Part shown: in pieces, positions 12,561-24,839 of the stretch
How the letters are laid out: each line of letters starts with the position of its first letter
Position numbering within the stretch: the first letter of the stretch is position 1
Assembly (NCBI GenBank): GCA_016271365.2
Contig: CM057456.1
Span: 169,046,501 to 169,110,500, forward strand
DNA from: Neoceratodus forsteri
Taxonomy: Eukaryota > Chordata > Ceratodontiformes > Ceratodontidae
Direction: 5' to 3'
Length of the DNA: 64,000 nucleotides
Program-made: the position numbers and the translations under genes
The notes under the pieces: model-generated
The model's input: the letters and a program-made list of their open reading frames with translations, nothing else
Told to the model about the DNA's origin: nothing
Database searches by the model: none

Positions 12561-13147
12561 CTACAGGCCCGAGGCCCAAGCCTGGTAGAGGAATTTTAAC
12601 TGGTCACAATGGTGTTTCAGGGTTTTCCTTAAACAACAAAATGTAATTATAAGCACTAATGTTAGTAGAAATTGAATCACCACAAATATTTGAAAAGCAA
12701 ACTTCACAATTGGGTTTTCCAATATCGTAGCAATGTTATCACTGATCAGATGATCAAGTGCTTTCTGAGCCTTGGTAACATTGTTACTGATATAAATCAG
12801 GTGGGTATCTCTTCTATTGAGAAGAGATTGGAGAGACAAACTTAAGTTGCCAATATGAACATTAAAATTATTGAACAATTGAGACAAAGCATCTAGATAG
12901 TCAGGACTGGACTCAATGGCATTTGGTTCCGGGATGGGAACAGGAGTATTTATGGTATTACATATAACAACACACTGTTTAGGGAAAAAACAGAAGTTAG
13001 AAAAGTCCATTTTGCACAATATCTTTCCATACCAATAGAATTTGTAATTGGCCACCACACAGTATTCTCCATCAGCAGAATACACCACTTTAGACAATGG
13101 CAGTTTCCAGTTGGTAAGTCGAACAGGACAGGAATATCATTGTCCAC
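12561..13147 (-). pseudogene. Endogenous retrovirus envelope, transmembrane subunit remnant
   Basis: A 178-codon reverse frame. It has a leucine-rich heptad-like stretch in its middle (around residues 65-115), one strong hydrophobic membrane segment near residues 130-160, and a short basic and cysteine-bearing tail, the layout of the C-terminal half of a retroviral transmembrane subunit. It lies just before the polypurine tract and 3' LTR, where env belongs. The upstream part of env is separated by the L2-like LINE at 13.2-14.3 kb. It is a broken relic with no complete surface subunit. Confidence 0.6.
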
Positions 13148-13215
13148 AAGCCATAATGCACTGACAGTTCCAGGTGTAAATCCACTGTTTATTCCAGTGT
13201 TAGATGGAGTTTCAT

Positions 13216-14290
13216 TTATTTATTTATTTATTTAAGAGATTTACCAGGAAGGCATGCTGAGCAGAGTACCGCTCGATTCCAGATGCGCCCTGGGGTTTTT
13301 GGGTACAATGGGAACATGATACAATCAATAACACATACAGAGGAGCAATGGAAGAAAGCAAACATCAATACATTTGGAGTAATATAACAGCAGTGTGTAA
13401 CATACCTAATGCAAACGGATCAGATTGAGGGAAGGCAGAGTATTGTACAGTATACAGTGTTTTACAATTGAGCAGGTCAAAAACAGTGGAGGGACCAGTC
13501 TTGGTTCATAGGCTGTGTGGGTACAGGAGAGAGGGGGGAGTTAGGTGGGGTAACAGAAGCAGGTGGACGAGAAGTGCGAATTTAGAAGGGCATTTAGTTG
13601 GGGAGTACTTTGAGGAGTGTCTTGTCACGGTTGCCAAGGAATTCCATAGTTTGCAGGCCAATAGCTGAAAGCAGCCTGTCCGGACCGAGTGGATCTATGT
13701 GGATATGGAGGAGCCGGGCCATGCCACGGAGCGCATAGGATGGTGGGGTTAAGGCAGTTAAAGAGGCAGCCAGGTAGGATGGGGAGGAATTTGACCAGAA
13801 CTTTGCTGAGGTTCTAGCGCAGTGGCGTGATCTTCTGTTCTGTCATGAGGTGATGTTCAAAGATTGATAGAGGGCAGAGTGGTGGGTGCTGGGAGGCGAT
13901 CCAGTGAAAAGTGGCGAAAAGAGTTGAGGAGGGGTCTAGCCTGAGTGATGTTTGAGGGCCATGCCATAGATAATATCACCATAGTCTCATATATAAGGGA
14001 GGATCATTTTTGACTATTTCTTGCCTGGTTGGCAGGGGTATGCAGTGTTTGTTTCGGTAGAGGGCACCCAACATGGGGTTCAGTTTTTTGCGCATAGCAT
14101 CAATGTGAGCAGAGAAATTTAGGTGTTGATCTAACCAGACCCCTAGATAATGATAGGAGGTGCATGTCTCCAATGGGGAGCTGTCCAACGTGTAGAACTT
14201 GGGTGGCGCAGTAAGCCATGCGAGTTTGGGCCGGGAGCCAAAGGTAAGGGAGACAGTTTTATTTGAGTTTAGGACATAATTCAAGTTAGG
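13216..14290 (-). mobile_element. L2-like LINE, 3' fragment, inserted in the retroviral env region
   Basis: The plus strand shows a TTTA repeat at 13216-13235, the antisense tail. On the minus strand 14284-13976 encodes LNSNKTVSLTFGSRPKLAWL, then SYHYLGVWLDQHLNF and LGALYRNKHCIPLPTRQEIV, the region after the RT catalytic core in L2/Rex-type LINEs. The rest up to the tail is a frameshifted C-terminus and 3' UTR. Its 3' end (TTTACCAGGAAGG beside the tail) differs from the LINEs at 1.1 and 27.2 kb, so it is another family. Open frames on the plus strand here are shadows. Confidence 0.75.
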
Positions 14291-15000
14291 GCCATTAAGA
14301 TTCTTCTAAGATGGATCCAAAGAGGAGGCCCAGTACCAATTATTGGGCCAATATCCACAAATCAGCATGGCTAGTTCAAAAATGTTACATCTGCATAAAA
14401 GCCTTTCCAAGTACAGCAATCAATATCTGGAGCCAACCAGGAGTTCAGATGTTTATGGTAAACCAACAAAAGAGGTAACTCCAACCTTTCACGATCAATG
14501 TTCCCATCAAGATGACCAATAGAATGGATGGTTGCCAGACGATCAAAGATGGAGGTTGCCGGATCAAACTGCGTCAATAACACTGTAAGAGTCACAAACA
14601 TAACATCCTTGATTGTGCAAGAGTACGTTTTGAAACACAGAGCAATGCTGGTGTGTGTGTGGTGACATACCCAAGGTTCCTTGCCATTAACTGGAGAAGT
14701 GTGCTACATTCAAATAAACATTTGTTAACACATGCAATAGAAATTCAAAATGTGGCAATGCCACTGACCCATATGGTTGTCATGTATGAGATCAAGGATA
14801 TGTTCTAATTCCAGATCCTGGAAGAGATAACCAAAGGGTTGTAAGAACATAATAGCTGCAGGCAGTGCAAAGGACTTTCCTAGCTATGTGATGCTCATCT
14901 GCTTCCTTAATGTAAGCAGAAAATAATTCATTAACATGAACATTTGTCTGGTCAAACCCCTTCACAAAATCCTTAATATTGTAAATGTATATCACTCTTT
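14291..15000 (-). pseudogene. Retroviral env region, upstream remnant
   Basis: Between the LINE insertion and integrase. Reverse frames at 14601-14371 and 14995-14792 are open but carry no motif I can name; position in the provirus suggests the surface part of env. Assigned by location only. Confidence 0.35.
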
Positions 15001-16058
15001 ATGAGCAAAACCATGTATACCATGCAATGGGAGGGTTATGATATTATATTTTATACTATCATGAACCTTTAACATATGAGCTTAAATAATGACTATATCA
15101 GCCCTATTTCAAATAGATATGTCAGAGCCAAATAGGCTTGAATCTAAATCTGTTTTCTTTTTTTTTTAAACAAAAACAAAATGCCTAATGTGTTTGGGTA
15201 GGTTTACAGTCATAAGATGTATAGCTAGCAGTCATGATGTGAAAATCCAGTGTGTGTGTGTGTGTGTGTATGTGTGTATTACTATCAGTCCCTGTATAAG
15301 GAGTCATTAATGAGTACCTGGTATGCTGCCAGGGTATCCAATAACATCATTATTAATAAAAAAAATGTGGGAAATGTTTGTTGTGAAACATAAAACAAAT
15401 CATTTCAAGTTTAAAGGGTGAGATTTAAAATCATTGGGTTGTGCATAAGCTGCACATTATTAACTAGGGTACCTGGTTGAGAAGTGGCTGTTAGACCACT
15501 GGGTGGGCCAGGATTCTGTTTTGGGCACTCAGTATTAGGTGTCACAAATTATGAGGCATCACTGGGTAAAAACCTTTAAGGTCAAATAACTTTTAATGCC
15601 ATATAAATTTGGATGCAAAATTCCTAATTATCAATAAAATTTAAACAGGAGTCCAGATCAAGACTAACTGCTAGAACTGATACAAAGCAATGGTCATAAC
15701 ATTCAGTAGGGCCTCACTACCCTTCTGGACGATGAACATGTCTTTTAGGACTTTAGTGTGAATTCCACATGATGCAATTAAATCACGTGGGCTTGTGAGG
15801 TACTCTGCCTCAACAATCTGTTTAGGTTTAGGTCACTGGCTTTTATCTGCAATACAATGTGCAGTTTGGGCTTGTAAGAAGACCAATACTTTTAAAAATA
15901 ATAATAAGCATAAAAGCAAGCACCTCTCTCTCTCTGGAACCTAAAAGGAAAGAAAAAAGAAAAATATAGTTAATTTAGTACTACTTCACCCATTGGGGTA
16001 TGGAAAAGCAATTTAATCTCCTTTAAACAGGTTCATTTGATTGGCATTTAGCCATTTA
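15001..16058. other. Non-coding part of the provirus, with a TG microsatellite
   Basis: No open frame of note. A (TG)n run occurs at about 15250-15275 and a purine-rich stretch near 15940-15970. Probably decayed env or intergenic proviral sequence. Confidence 0.35.
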
Positions 16059-17435
16059 TCAATGATGGTTATAGTGAGGCAGTCTAACTTGGTAGACTGC
16101 TGAACTGAGTTTGTTTACAATGGGATAGGGTCTGTTGTTGGGCCTTGCCCATACATTGTGAAGCAAACAATTGTACCTTTTGGATGTCTTGTTTAACATA
16201 ACATATGTATCTACTGATGCTCTATCAGCAGCGGCAGTACACAGGTCCAGAAGTAAATGTTCTGGGAGGCTCATGGACCATCCGATCATGATTTCAAAAA
16301 TGGGGTACAGTGTGTACCTGCAGAGGGTGTCCCTCTTATTGCCATAAGGAGTAAAGGCAATAATGAATCCCAGTCCTTTGGGGGTTTTCTGAACAAGTTT
16401 ATCATAACATAGCTTTGATCTGCCTGTTAGCATATTCCACCTGTCCTGATGTCTGTGGTTTGTAAGGGATATGAAACTTTTGTTTTACCCATAAAAAATC
16501 AGAATTTCCTGCATTACTTTGGCTATAAAACTGGATCTCTGTACTCTGAATTTACCCTTTAGGGGTAAAATCCCACCTGGTAAATAGCTGGTTTGCCAAG
16601 ACATTTGCAGTCACTTAGCTGTGTTGCTCCGTTAGGTTGGTGATCACTAGTGAAAACTAATTGTTCTTAGTGGCTGGCATAAAACCAATTTAGTCAATCT
16701 GGATGTTGTTCCAGTGGCCTGATTGCCTCTGGGGTAACAACGTATTTTTCCTAGCTGGTATAGGATTTTTCTGTGCACAGATCAAACAGTTACTGATGCA
16801 CTGTTCTACATCATTTCTCATGTGTAGCCACCAGACAGAGGATGTCAGTCTGTCTAGAGTTTTTACTGACTCACTCGTGTCACCAGTTGGAGTATCATGT
16901 ACTTGGTACAGTAGATAAAATCTACTCTTAGGTGTTCAGGAATGAGTGTTACAGCAGTGATGTTCCAAATAAGTAGGCCATCAATGTATAGGTGAATGTC
17001 ATTTTCACTGTCTTATAATACAATACAATTGGGGTATAAGGGCTTATTTCTGAAAGTTATTCCCAAGTTACTTTATCAAGGAACCTATACACTGCCCTCA
17101 AATGAGGGTCCATTTACAATATGATTGAACCTTATGAATCTAGCTTGTATTTAAATTGTTAGATTTGTGATGTACACAAGCAAGTCACTGTATTTCGCAG
17201 CGATACTATAGAGTACTGGAACAGAAGTTTGTTTTTCTTCCAAATAAATTAAGTTTAAAGAGAAACAGACCCAATTAGAATCTATAACAAAAACATAGTA
17301 TCTGCAGTGCTTTCTGAAATTATCTCAAGGACATTTCTTGAAGCAGGTACAACTTAACCCTCTCATGGAGCGCTGCTATCATTTTACGTAAGGCAAAATC
17401 TTTTTATTCCTCTCTTAGCACAAGCTGTGTATTTC
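16059..17435 (-). pseudogene. Endogenous retrovirus integrase remnant
   Basis: On the minus strand about 16870-16770 encodes a CISNCLICAQK stretch, the CxxC half of the integrase zinc finger. A block near 16690 reads as the first catalytic-Asp region, and QTSGQVEYANRQIK near 16460 is the catalytic-Glu region of the DDE core. The frame 16433-16059 continues into the C-terminal domain. Stops and frameshifts separate the pieces. The order relative to RNase H upstream and env downstream is the normal pol-env order on the minus strand. Confidence 0.65.
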
Positions 17436-18180
17436 TCAAGGACTTACCAGCTCTCTAAACAATCTACAAATATTTATGGTAATTAGGAGACTCCTTGCCT
17501 TCTTGATTTTCATTTTATTTGCCACGCGTGTTTTAACAATGCCTGTGAATCGTACATAGATGATGATGCAATTACCTGCCATGCACAGTCTGTAATCACC
17601 AGGATGTACAATAAGAATTCCAAACCCTGCTATTTGACCCTCGTTAGTATGTGCGGCTGAGTCATCAGTCAAAACATGACACACAGTGGTGTTTTTTAAC
17701 ATTTTCTAAGGTTCTGTCAGAAAGGGCCCTGGGACAGGTAGGTCAGGGGGTTGGAGTGAACAATCATGGGTCTCTCCTGTAAATTGTAGGCCATGGGCCA
17801 ACAAGGATGAAGTTTTGATAGGAAGGAGAGTGATGTCATGATCCTGTAAAATGAGAGACCAGTGTGTAAGTCTGGCATTGGTTACAGAGTCTTTTACTCT
17901 GTCTGACAACAGAAAGTTGGTTGGCAAATGATTAGAATGCAGCACAATGGGTGCATAGCCAATGATGTACATAAAGTATCTCAATGCCCAGTATGTAGCC
18001 AAAAGACTCCTTTCACAAAGGTTGTATTTCAGCTTCACTGAGGCAAGCATCTGGGATGCATAAGCAATTGGTCTGATGTATCCATTTTATGTTTGGACTA
18101 AAACTGCAATTTCAGTATACCCTAAAGCTGGGTTAGGATTAACCAATGCTGGGACCATGGTGCGTGATCTCAAAAGAAAA
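17436..18180 (-). pseudogene. Endogenous retrovirus RT connection and RNase H remnant
   Basis: The frame 18050-17706 reads ERSLLATYWALRYFMYIIGY, then HLPTNFLLSDRVKD..VTNARLTHWSLILQDHDI, the RT connection region of epsilon/gamma-like retroviruses. It is followed by 17702-17436 with VCHVLTDDSAAHTNEG, the first RNase H active-site block. Similarity extends to about 18180 through a PNPALGYTEIAVLVQ block across one stop codon. The RT fingers and palm, including the YxDD box, and the protease are missing: the sequence passes directly into the gag remnant. That is an internal deletion, so the provirus cannot be autonomous. Confidence 0.7.
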
Positions 18181-20073
18181 GACAGTAATATCAGTATTAG
18201 GATACCTTGTACCTTCTTGCAAGAGATGTCTGCTGTTGTCTGTACTGGGAATAACCCAGACTGTTCCTGGCTTGTGCCTGCTATTGCAGTCAGAGTATGT
18301 GATGATCCAGGTGTCACTGGTGGAGGGGGTTCTTCATCATGTGTTGTTAGTGCTGGCAGTGTCAGGGGTGCCTGCACAGTGGAGAAAAGTGGTGTGCCAG
18401 TTGCACGTAATTCTCCAGCTATGGATTGTGGTTCAGTAGCAATCAGGGGTGGATCAAGTAGTGCTGAGACAGTTGTCAGCTCAGGTTCAGAAATCAAACC
18501 TGTAACCATCCTTCCCCAACGTGGCCTGTGATGCTGAAAATATCACAGCCACAGGGCTTTCAGAATCAGGGTTGTCTCCTCCCCCATCAAATGTAAAGTG
18601 GGTTTCCCAACCGGAACGTTGCTGGATGGTAGCAACATTGTTTTTAATGTTACAGCTTAAGGTATTAATGCACTGCATAGGAAAAGCTGTATGTTCAGTC
18701 TTCTCAGGGAAAGCTGATGTTAAATTGCATAGGGAAGAGTCATAACATATCATGTAATTAGTCACAATGTGTTCCTTATCCGAGGACACTCTAGCATAGC
18801 AAACATTGTTTACAACATGAGCAGCTTCTGCAGCATCAGACACTGACTTCATGACCGGTTGCATACCAGCCTCATTCAAAAGTACGTCAGCATCATTTTT
18901 AATGAAAATCTTCTGTCTCTCAGAAACCCTAGTTTTACTGATAATATTATTAATCATGCCAAAAACCTCTGGTATGTTTTGTTTGGTTATGGCAGCAATC
19001 ACAGGTTCCTGGGACTGCATGATCGAACCTCCATGATGTGGTGGTCGGCCATTTTGCATTACCTCATGGGCATCTTGGGTAACTGTGTTATGACCATCAT
19101 CACATGACCATGGATGGCCATCTTGGGGATGGTATGGGTACGCAACCTGATGACATGTGTGTCCACTATTTTGAGACTCTAACAATTCTCCATTTTGTGA
19201 ATCACAGAAAAACAAGTGGCTAGCCTTTGTTCTAGCCTACCCCACAGCATACTGTGAGTGTTCAAAATCAAACTCTTCAACATGAGAAGAGGCAAGGTCT
19301 TTGGGCATGAAGTTAGTATGCCCTGTCAATACCTCTGGCTGATGGTGCAAGTTCACCATTTCTGCTTTGCAATCTATATGATCAACCTCAGATTTGGTAT
19401 CACACAAATTATGCATAACCTGTTCCTCCAAGTTTCTACATACAGTGGTAAGTTGCGCATTTTCCTTACTCTTACATTCTTGCTCCTCAAAAGCATGAGC
19501 GAGTACATTATGAAGTAATCTAACTTCAGCCTGCAAGACTTTCTCATAGTGTGAAACTAGTCTGTTGTCCAGAGAAACTTTATTACATTTGGTATTCAAA
19601 GCATACATTTTACGTCTACTATTTTCATAACTACTTAGTAATGAATCTCATCGTTTAGTCAAAGTCCTGTTTTGAAATAGCAGTTCATTAACTTTCTCAG
19701 CAGACTTGGCATTAAGCACACTCATCTTTTCCCTGTGTGCAGTGCAATCTGACTTCAAAGTGTCAAGTTTTTTTATAAGAAATTCTAAGCAAGAAAATAG
19801 TGTTGCAACTAGCACATTTTTAGGAATATTTTCCTTGGTACCATGTTTTAAGTGACTATAGTCTTCATAAATCACCCTCATGGGACTGTTTCTGGTTTCT
19901 GCCACACTGGCAAAATTTTTCAAACCACCATAGGCAGTTTGATATGCTAAGGCATCCAGCCTCAACTCAGTAGTGATATTTTGAAACATGTTTAAGAAAT
20001 AAGAAACCGTTAGCTGTCTGCGGATCAAAAACTGTGTTTGCAACCAAAGTTCATGAAAGGACACAAACGACAT
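18181..20073 (-). pseudogene. Endogenous retrovirus gag remnant
   Basis: Three reverse frames in gag position: 20073-19648 and 19608-19237 are rich in Leu, Glu, Gln and Lys and look coiled-coil-like; 19215-18487 is a 242-codon frame; a Pro-rich tract (PPLIATEPQ..PALTTHDEEPPPP) follows at 18450-18300. I see no CCHC zinc knuckle or clear capsid major homology region, consistent with a deletion that removed the end of gag, protease and much of RT. Assigned mostly by position between the 5' LTR leader and pol. Confidence 0.5.
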
Positions 20074-20394
20074 TTGGCATATGTGGACACCTAGATGAGT
20101 AAATACCCATTAGGATTTGAATCCACAAAAGAAAGCAGTCTATCTGCCTGTTCGGATCCCTTTACAGCTGTGTGTTCCCACAGAGAAAGCATGGGGAAAA
20201 AATAAAACAACTCATTACACAGAGATTGAATATTCTGCCAAGAGATTGTTTTGTCTGAACTGTGGTACACACAACAGACTGAAATGTTAAACAGAAGACA
20301 CTTTCAGCTGCTTGTTAATGAGGATTTTTCATCCAGTGTTTTAATTTACAGAAAAAATTAAAATGCAACTTGGCAAACATCCAGACTCCACTCA
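20074..20394 (-). other. Retroviral leader with candidate primer-binding site
   Basis: Non-coding sequence between the gag remnant and the 5' LTR. On the minus strand TGGCAACTGTGAGTGG (20403-20388) begins with the TGG expected of a tRNA primer-binding site, a few bases from the LTR edge if that edge is near 20395. I cannot match it to a particular tRNA. Confidence 0.3.
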
Positions 20395-21350
20395 CAGTTG
20401 CCATTTATGTTGCCTAAACACTCTTGGTGTGTAGGGTAAATAATAATAATACAGATTCTTATGTGTTCAGAGTCTGCCAAGAAACATGCATAAACAAGCA
20501 AGAGTACTAATGAATGTTTATTAGACTACTTACACCAAGCATGTGACAAATAAAATCGCAAGGGAGATGGGATTCTCACCATCACTCTCCTGAAGAATGT
20601 ACATCATCTCCAGGACTGTAGGATCTCAGGTTCTCCAAGATCTAATTCTCTCTCACTGCTCTTCTCGAGTGCTACAGTAGGTTGCAAACAACTATATACT
20701 ACAGATAACAGCATAGCAACAGAGATTACCTCATCGTTACAGATATGGGAAACAATATGTATTGGTCCTAAGTTATTCTCCATTGGATGATGACTTAGGT
20801 GACAGAATTACTAATGAGTATCATTTGAAACAGAATATGCTTCCATTAGCATTATAGTTTGGACAAAAGAAATGCTGATGGGTTCAAACTACAAGTGGCA
20901 TTTCTTGCTTACATACAGTATAAGACATAAAGGATTTCTCTCTGTCAGCTAGATTAGACAAAGAGAAATGCTAACAGGGCTCTGTTACACATGGCATATC
21001 TGCCTGAGTGTAAAACACACACTACATATAATTATATGAGAATATAAGTATACAATAATCTCTGATAATCCCTCAGAGTCATTTTATCAGTGATTAGGTA
21101 AATTATATATGGAATATATGTAAAATACAAACATAATCTAGATAAAGGTATTATAGTGAGGTATAATGAATCATGCATGATAAACATTAGCATGTGTTAG
21201 CAGCAAAGCACATTCCTAGCACTCATGCTTATATGATGGGTGCCTATATATATATATGTTAGCACAAAATAGCAGTATCACAGTACAGTAGACCAGGAAT
21301 ACAGTGTGAGGTGTATGTGGGATGATAAGGGGCATATCCCAGGCACAACT
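20395..21350 (-). repeat. Endogenous retrovirus LTR (5' LTR in element orientation)
   Basis: Homologous to 11597-12490 in the same orientation. It includes the AGGCACAACT right edge and the block around AATATAAGTATACAATAATC. Unlike a normal 5' LTR its outer edge is followed by 22 bp homologous to the polypurine-tract side of the other LTR (21351-21372), then by an inverted LTR piece, so this end is rearranged. Confidence 0.7.
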
Positions 21351-21374
21351 GTCCCCTCTTTGGTGCCCTAACAT

Positions 21375-21617
21375 ATGCTAATGTTTATCATGTATGATTC
21401 ATTATACCTCACTATAATACATTTATCTAGATTATGTTTGTCTTTTACATATATTCCAAAGCACATTCCTAGCACCCATGCTTATATGAGGGGTGCCCAA
21501 ATATACAATGTTAGTGCAAAATAGCAGTATCACAGTATAATAGACCAGAGATATAGTGTAAGGCATATGTGGGGCAATAGGGGGTATAACCCAGGTGCAA
21601 CAATATAAGAGTGTCAC
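21375..21617. repeat. Rearranged LTR piece: inverted segment then direct segment
   Basis: 21375-21458 is nearly the exact reverse complement of LTR positions 21110-21193. It then switches at 21458 to direct orientation, matching the LTR from the AAAGCACATTCCTAGCAC block up to CCAGGTGCAACA at about 21603. A fold-back or inversion within a tandem or neighbouring LTR is the simplest reading. Confidence 0.7.
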
Positions 21618-23663
21618 CTCAAATGTTCTTAGGACCAGAGGACTGCAAAAAAAAGATGACCAGTTCTGTGATCCTTAGGACACAAGAGAATCCATAATAG
21701 GCCTTGAAAATGGACCCATAAAATTATTATAGATCACTAGCTTTATTGAATTAAAAATATTTTTTTTTTTATTTAAGACTCCGATGGCAAGAGTGGTCCG
21801 AGAGAATTCCATTACAGTGGCTCAGTGAGTGAGTAACTCTTATGGTAATAAGAGATCCGCACATGCAACTGAAGGAAATGCTGTGATTGGTCAGGGATGC
21901 TGCTGAAATCTATAATGTGTCATACTTTACTTTGCCATGGTGATCTGTCTTAGCCAGTGTTTAGCAGTACAATGGCATGTTTTGTGTAGTGTTTTAGGAA
22001 ACTTGGCTATATACAATAATAATTTTGTAATAGCGTTTAACAATTGAGCATATTCTCTTGCTCAGAGATGTTGTTTATATGAACTACATTTTTGTAAAAA
22101 AGCTAAACTAAATTATTGCAGTTTACATAAGCTGCAAAATCAAGGATGTCCCAGAAAATCACAGACATTTGAGAGGTATGCTAGTGAGGAAGACTGAGTG
22201 AGATTTTATGATATAGACTAAAGCAGCTAGAGGTCAGCAGACATTGGAAGGAGAAGGAGGAGCAGGGAAAAGAGCTAGAGGAGAAGATGTAGAGAAGTGA
22301 ATATGAGAGTGAGAGACACAGGCAAGGAATATGAGCAATCTGAAGATCTTCTCAAAACCTGGCTCTGAACTTTTGGCCATTGGTTTGGCTCAGTCTGTGG
22401 AGTCTGGTGGTGAACTCTGTCTTGGTGGCTCCTGTTTTGGTGGGTTCTGAACAGCAGAACAGCACTCGACCATGAGGATAAACCTGCAAGCTGTCAGTCA
22501 TTCTGTGGAGTGAGGATAATTATGAAGTATACACCCTTTCTTCTTGCTGGAAAATTAAGTAAGAACAAGCAAGAGCTGCCACACCGGGACAGAGGCTTGG
22601 TGGCTTGGTGCTACTAAAAACTATAAAACAGACAAATAAATATACCACCCAAGAAAGGAGTACTGTAGCTAAATTGCATTATTTATTACAGTGCTATATT
22701 ACTATAAGCAAATTGCCATAAAATGCCAAAGGTAGTCAAAACTGATAAATATGGCTGACCACATGTCTACATGGCAGCAACAGACAACACACATGTATAG
22801 CTACAGTATTTCTGCCTTGGGTGCTCCAGTTTTTTAATTTGGTCTGGAAAATAAAGTGCAATGTTTTCTGTTAAACTTTAATGTAAATCTCCAAGTTAAT
22901 GCAGCATTTTCTATTTCCTATTTTGTTTTACCTGATAATGGAGGACGTTTAAAATTGATAAATTACTTTTGTTATTTGAATTGTAAATTTCACACCCCTG
23001 GGCTCATCTGACATCACTCTGTTCACATCGTAGACCACTATGAAAGGGAGATCTTTATATGGGAGGTTACAGGGGGCTAGATTCTGTCTACCTGGTGTGT
23101 TCTTGATACCCCATACCACACTGAATTAAAATGGAAGAGTAACAGAAAAAAAGCTATACTATAATACAGAAGGAACATTTTTGTATGCAATTATATCTGC
23201 AAGTTTGGTTAGTCGATATATTCCATATAATTGTTTTCAGTTTTTCAATTTTAATTTCCGGAGCAGAATGGATGCTTAGAATGTATGTAAACACAAGTAA
23301 TACTGGAGTACATGAACAGTGGGCTGTTTTTTTATAAATGTGCAGAGATGGAGAACCCAGCCTGCAAGTTTACTTATTGTTAGTGCTGCTATTGATCATT
23401 TTTATCCATGTTAACTCTGAGGGTTAAACTAGAAATGGTTGAATTTGAAAAAATATTTAGTCCATCAAACCAATGGTAGAAGCCAAATCATGGATGAGAT
23501 AGTCACATGGGGATATTAAGACCTAAGGCAGGGAAGATTCACAGCCAGGAAAGAGGGGGCACTGGAGCACCACAAGGGCATAGACCAAGTACCTGTTTTC
23601 CATCAGATTAGATACAGAGTAACTGTAGGTAGGAAATGACCAGACTAGATAGATTAATGAGTC
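21618..23663. other. Non-coding AT-rich spacer
   Basis: No coding frame, RNA gene or terminal repeat recognised. Contains a T run near 21762-21772 and a purine-rich stretch near 22240-22330. Confidence 0.4.
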
Positions 23664-23875
23664 TTTTTTTTTTTTTAGTTGTTTAACCAGGATTAGCACA
23701 CTAAGCTGAATGCTTTTTTACAGGCGCGACCTGGGAGCACAGGGAAGTTAAGTGGCTTGCTCAGGGTCACACAGTATGTAAGTGGAAGCTGTGGGATTCA
23801 AACCCAGGTCTGGTCTGCTGGATGTCACCAGATTTGCAGCTCAGAGCCTTAAACCACTGCGCTATACTGCCTCCC
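23664..23875 (-). mobile_element. tRNA-derived CORE/MIR-like SINE
   Basis: On the minus strand it starts GGGAGGCAGTATAGCGCAG. It contains a perfect A box TAGCGCAGTGG (plus 23854-23864) and a near-perfect B box GGTTTGAATCC (23794-23804). A CORE-like block follows (CACTTACATACTGTGTGACC, then AGCCACTTAACTTCCCTGTG), and it ends in CCTGGTTAAACAACT plus an A run. The end resembles the 3' end of the L2-like LINE at 13.2 kb, which suggests LINE-dependent mobilisation. Confidence 0.85.
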
Positions 23876-24517
23876 TATCTGCCATCATTATGCACCTATG
23901 TTTAGAAAATTGATTGTAGAAACCTAGCTTCTTTATTGGCTTTGACCCCCACCGTTACCCAGGCAGGTAACAGGCAACAGAGACCAGCAAATAACTAGTC
24001 CATCTGCCTGCCAGCTTGCCTTTTAACTAGGTGTATTACTGAGCCTGAATACAATAATAAACTCATACTTATCAGCCATTTTTACACTAGCTTAGCAAGC
24101 TTGCACTATGCTACTCCCTCTGTTCTCTTTTTAGTCCAGGCTCACTTTTTCACTCTTCACTTGATTTACCTGCCTTAATCAACTACAAATGAAACGATTT
24201 AAAAAGAAAAGTGAACAGATGCATGTGATCACACTACCACTTCTAGTGTCATCAAGCTGCTCAACCATCCACTTCAAATGTGCTTAGTCTTCTGCATCTC
24301 TTGACCGCGATTGTGATGCAACAGTCAGGTTTTTAAAAAAAAATGGCAACTCCTATTTACAAAGAAATTCAGGAGGAAAATGGAACTTAACTGATCACTG
24401 ATCAACTGTCCACACTGCTGTGCAAACACTCTGGTTCCCACCCAAACTACCGCCATCCATCCACTTCTGCTCATATTCCTTACAGCTGCTTTTTTCCACA
24501 CTCACAGACAGCACTAT
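23876..24517. other. Non-coding spacer
   Basis: AT-rich; nothing recognised. Confidence 0.4.
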
Positions 24518-24839
24518 GGGCCCTATGCACAAATGTGCACAAAGTATGCGTCAAAGCGACGTAGGTGTGGCATACAGCTACATGGTGTGCAGGACCCCAC
24601 TGTTACATGGCATTCATGATGAGGAATGCGCATTGGAGGCAGAGCTGCAAGTGCTGCATAGCGATCCACACAGACAGAGGAGGTGGCACAGCAGTACATG
24701 GGAATGCCCCTTGTACCTGCCATATAAGGAGAAAGAACACCTCCAGTACAGAGGAACATCAGTGAAAGCCATGCAGCCAGGCATGGAGCATGACATGGCA
24801 GACCAGGAATGTGATGCAGAGCAATAGCAAGAGGAAGCG

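Noticed and set aside
12561..13147. A functional captured envelope (syncytin-like) gene
   Set aside because: Only the transmembrane half is open; the upstream part is split by a LINE and decayed.
23794..23864. tRNA-like A and B boxes as a tRNA gene
   Set aside because: The boxes head a SINE with CORE block and A tail; no complete cloverleaf or anticodon arm is seen.
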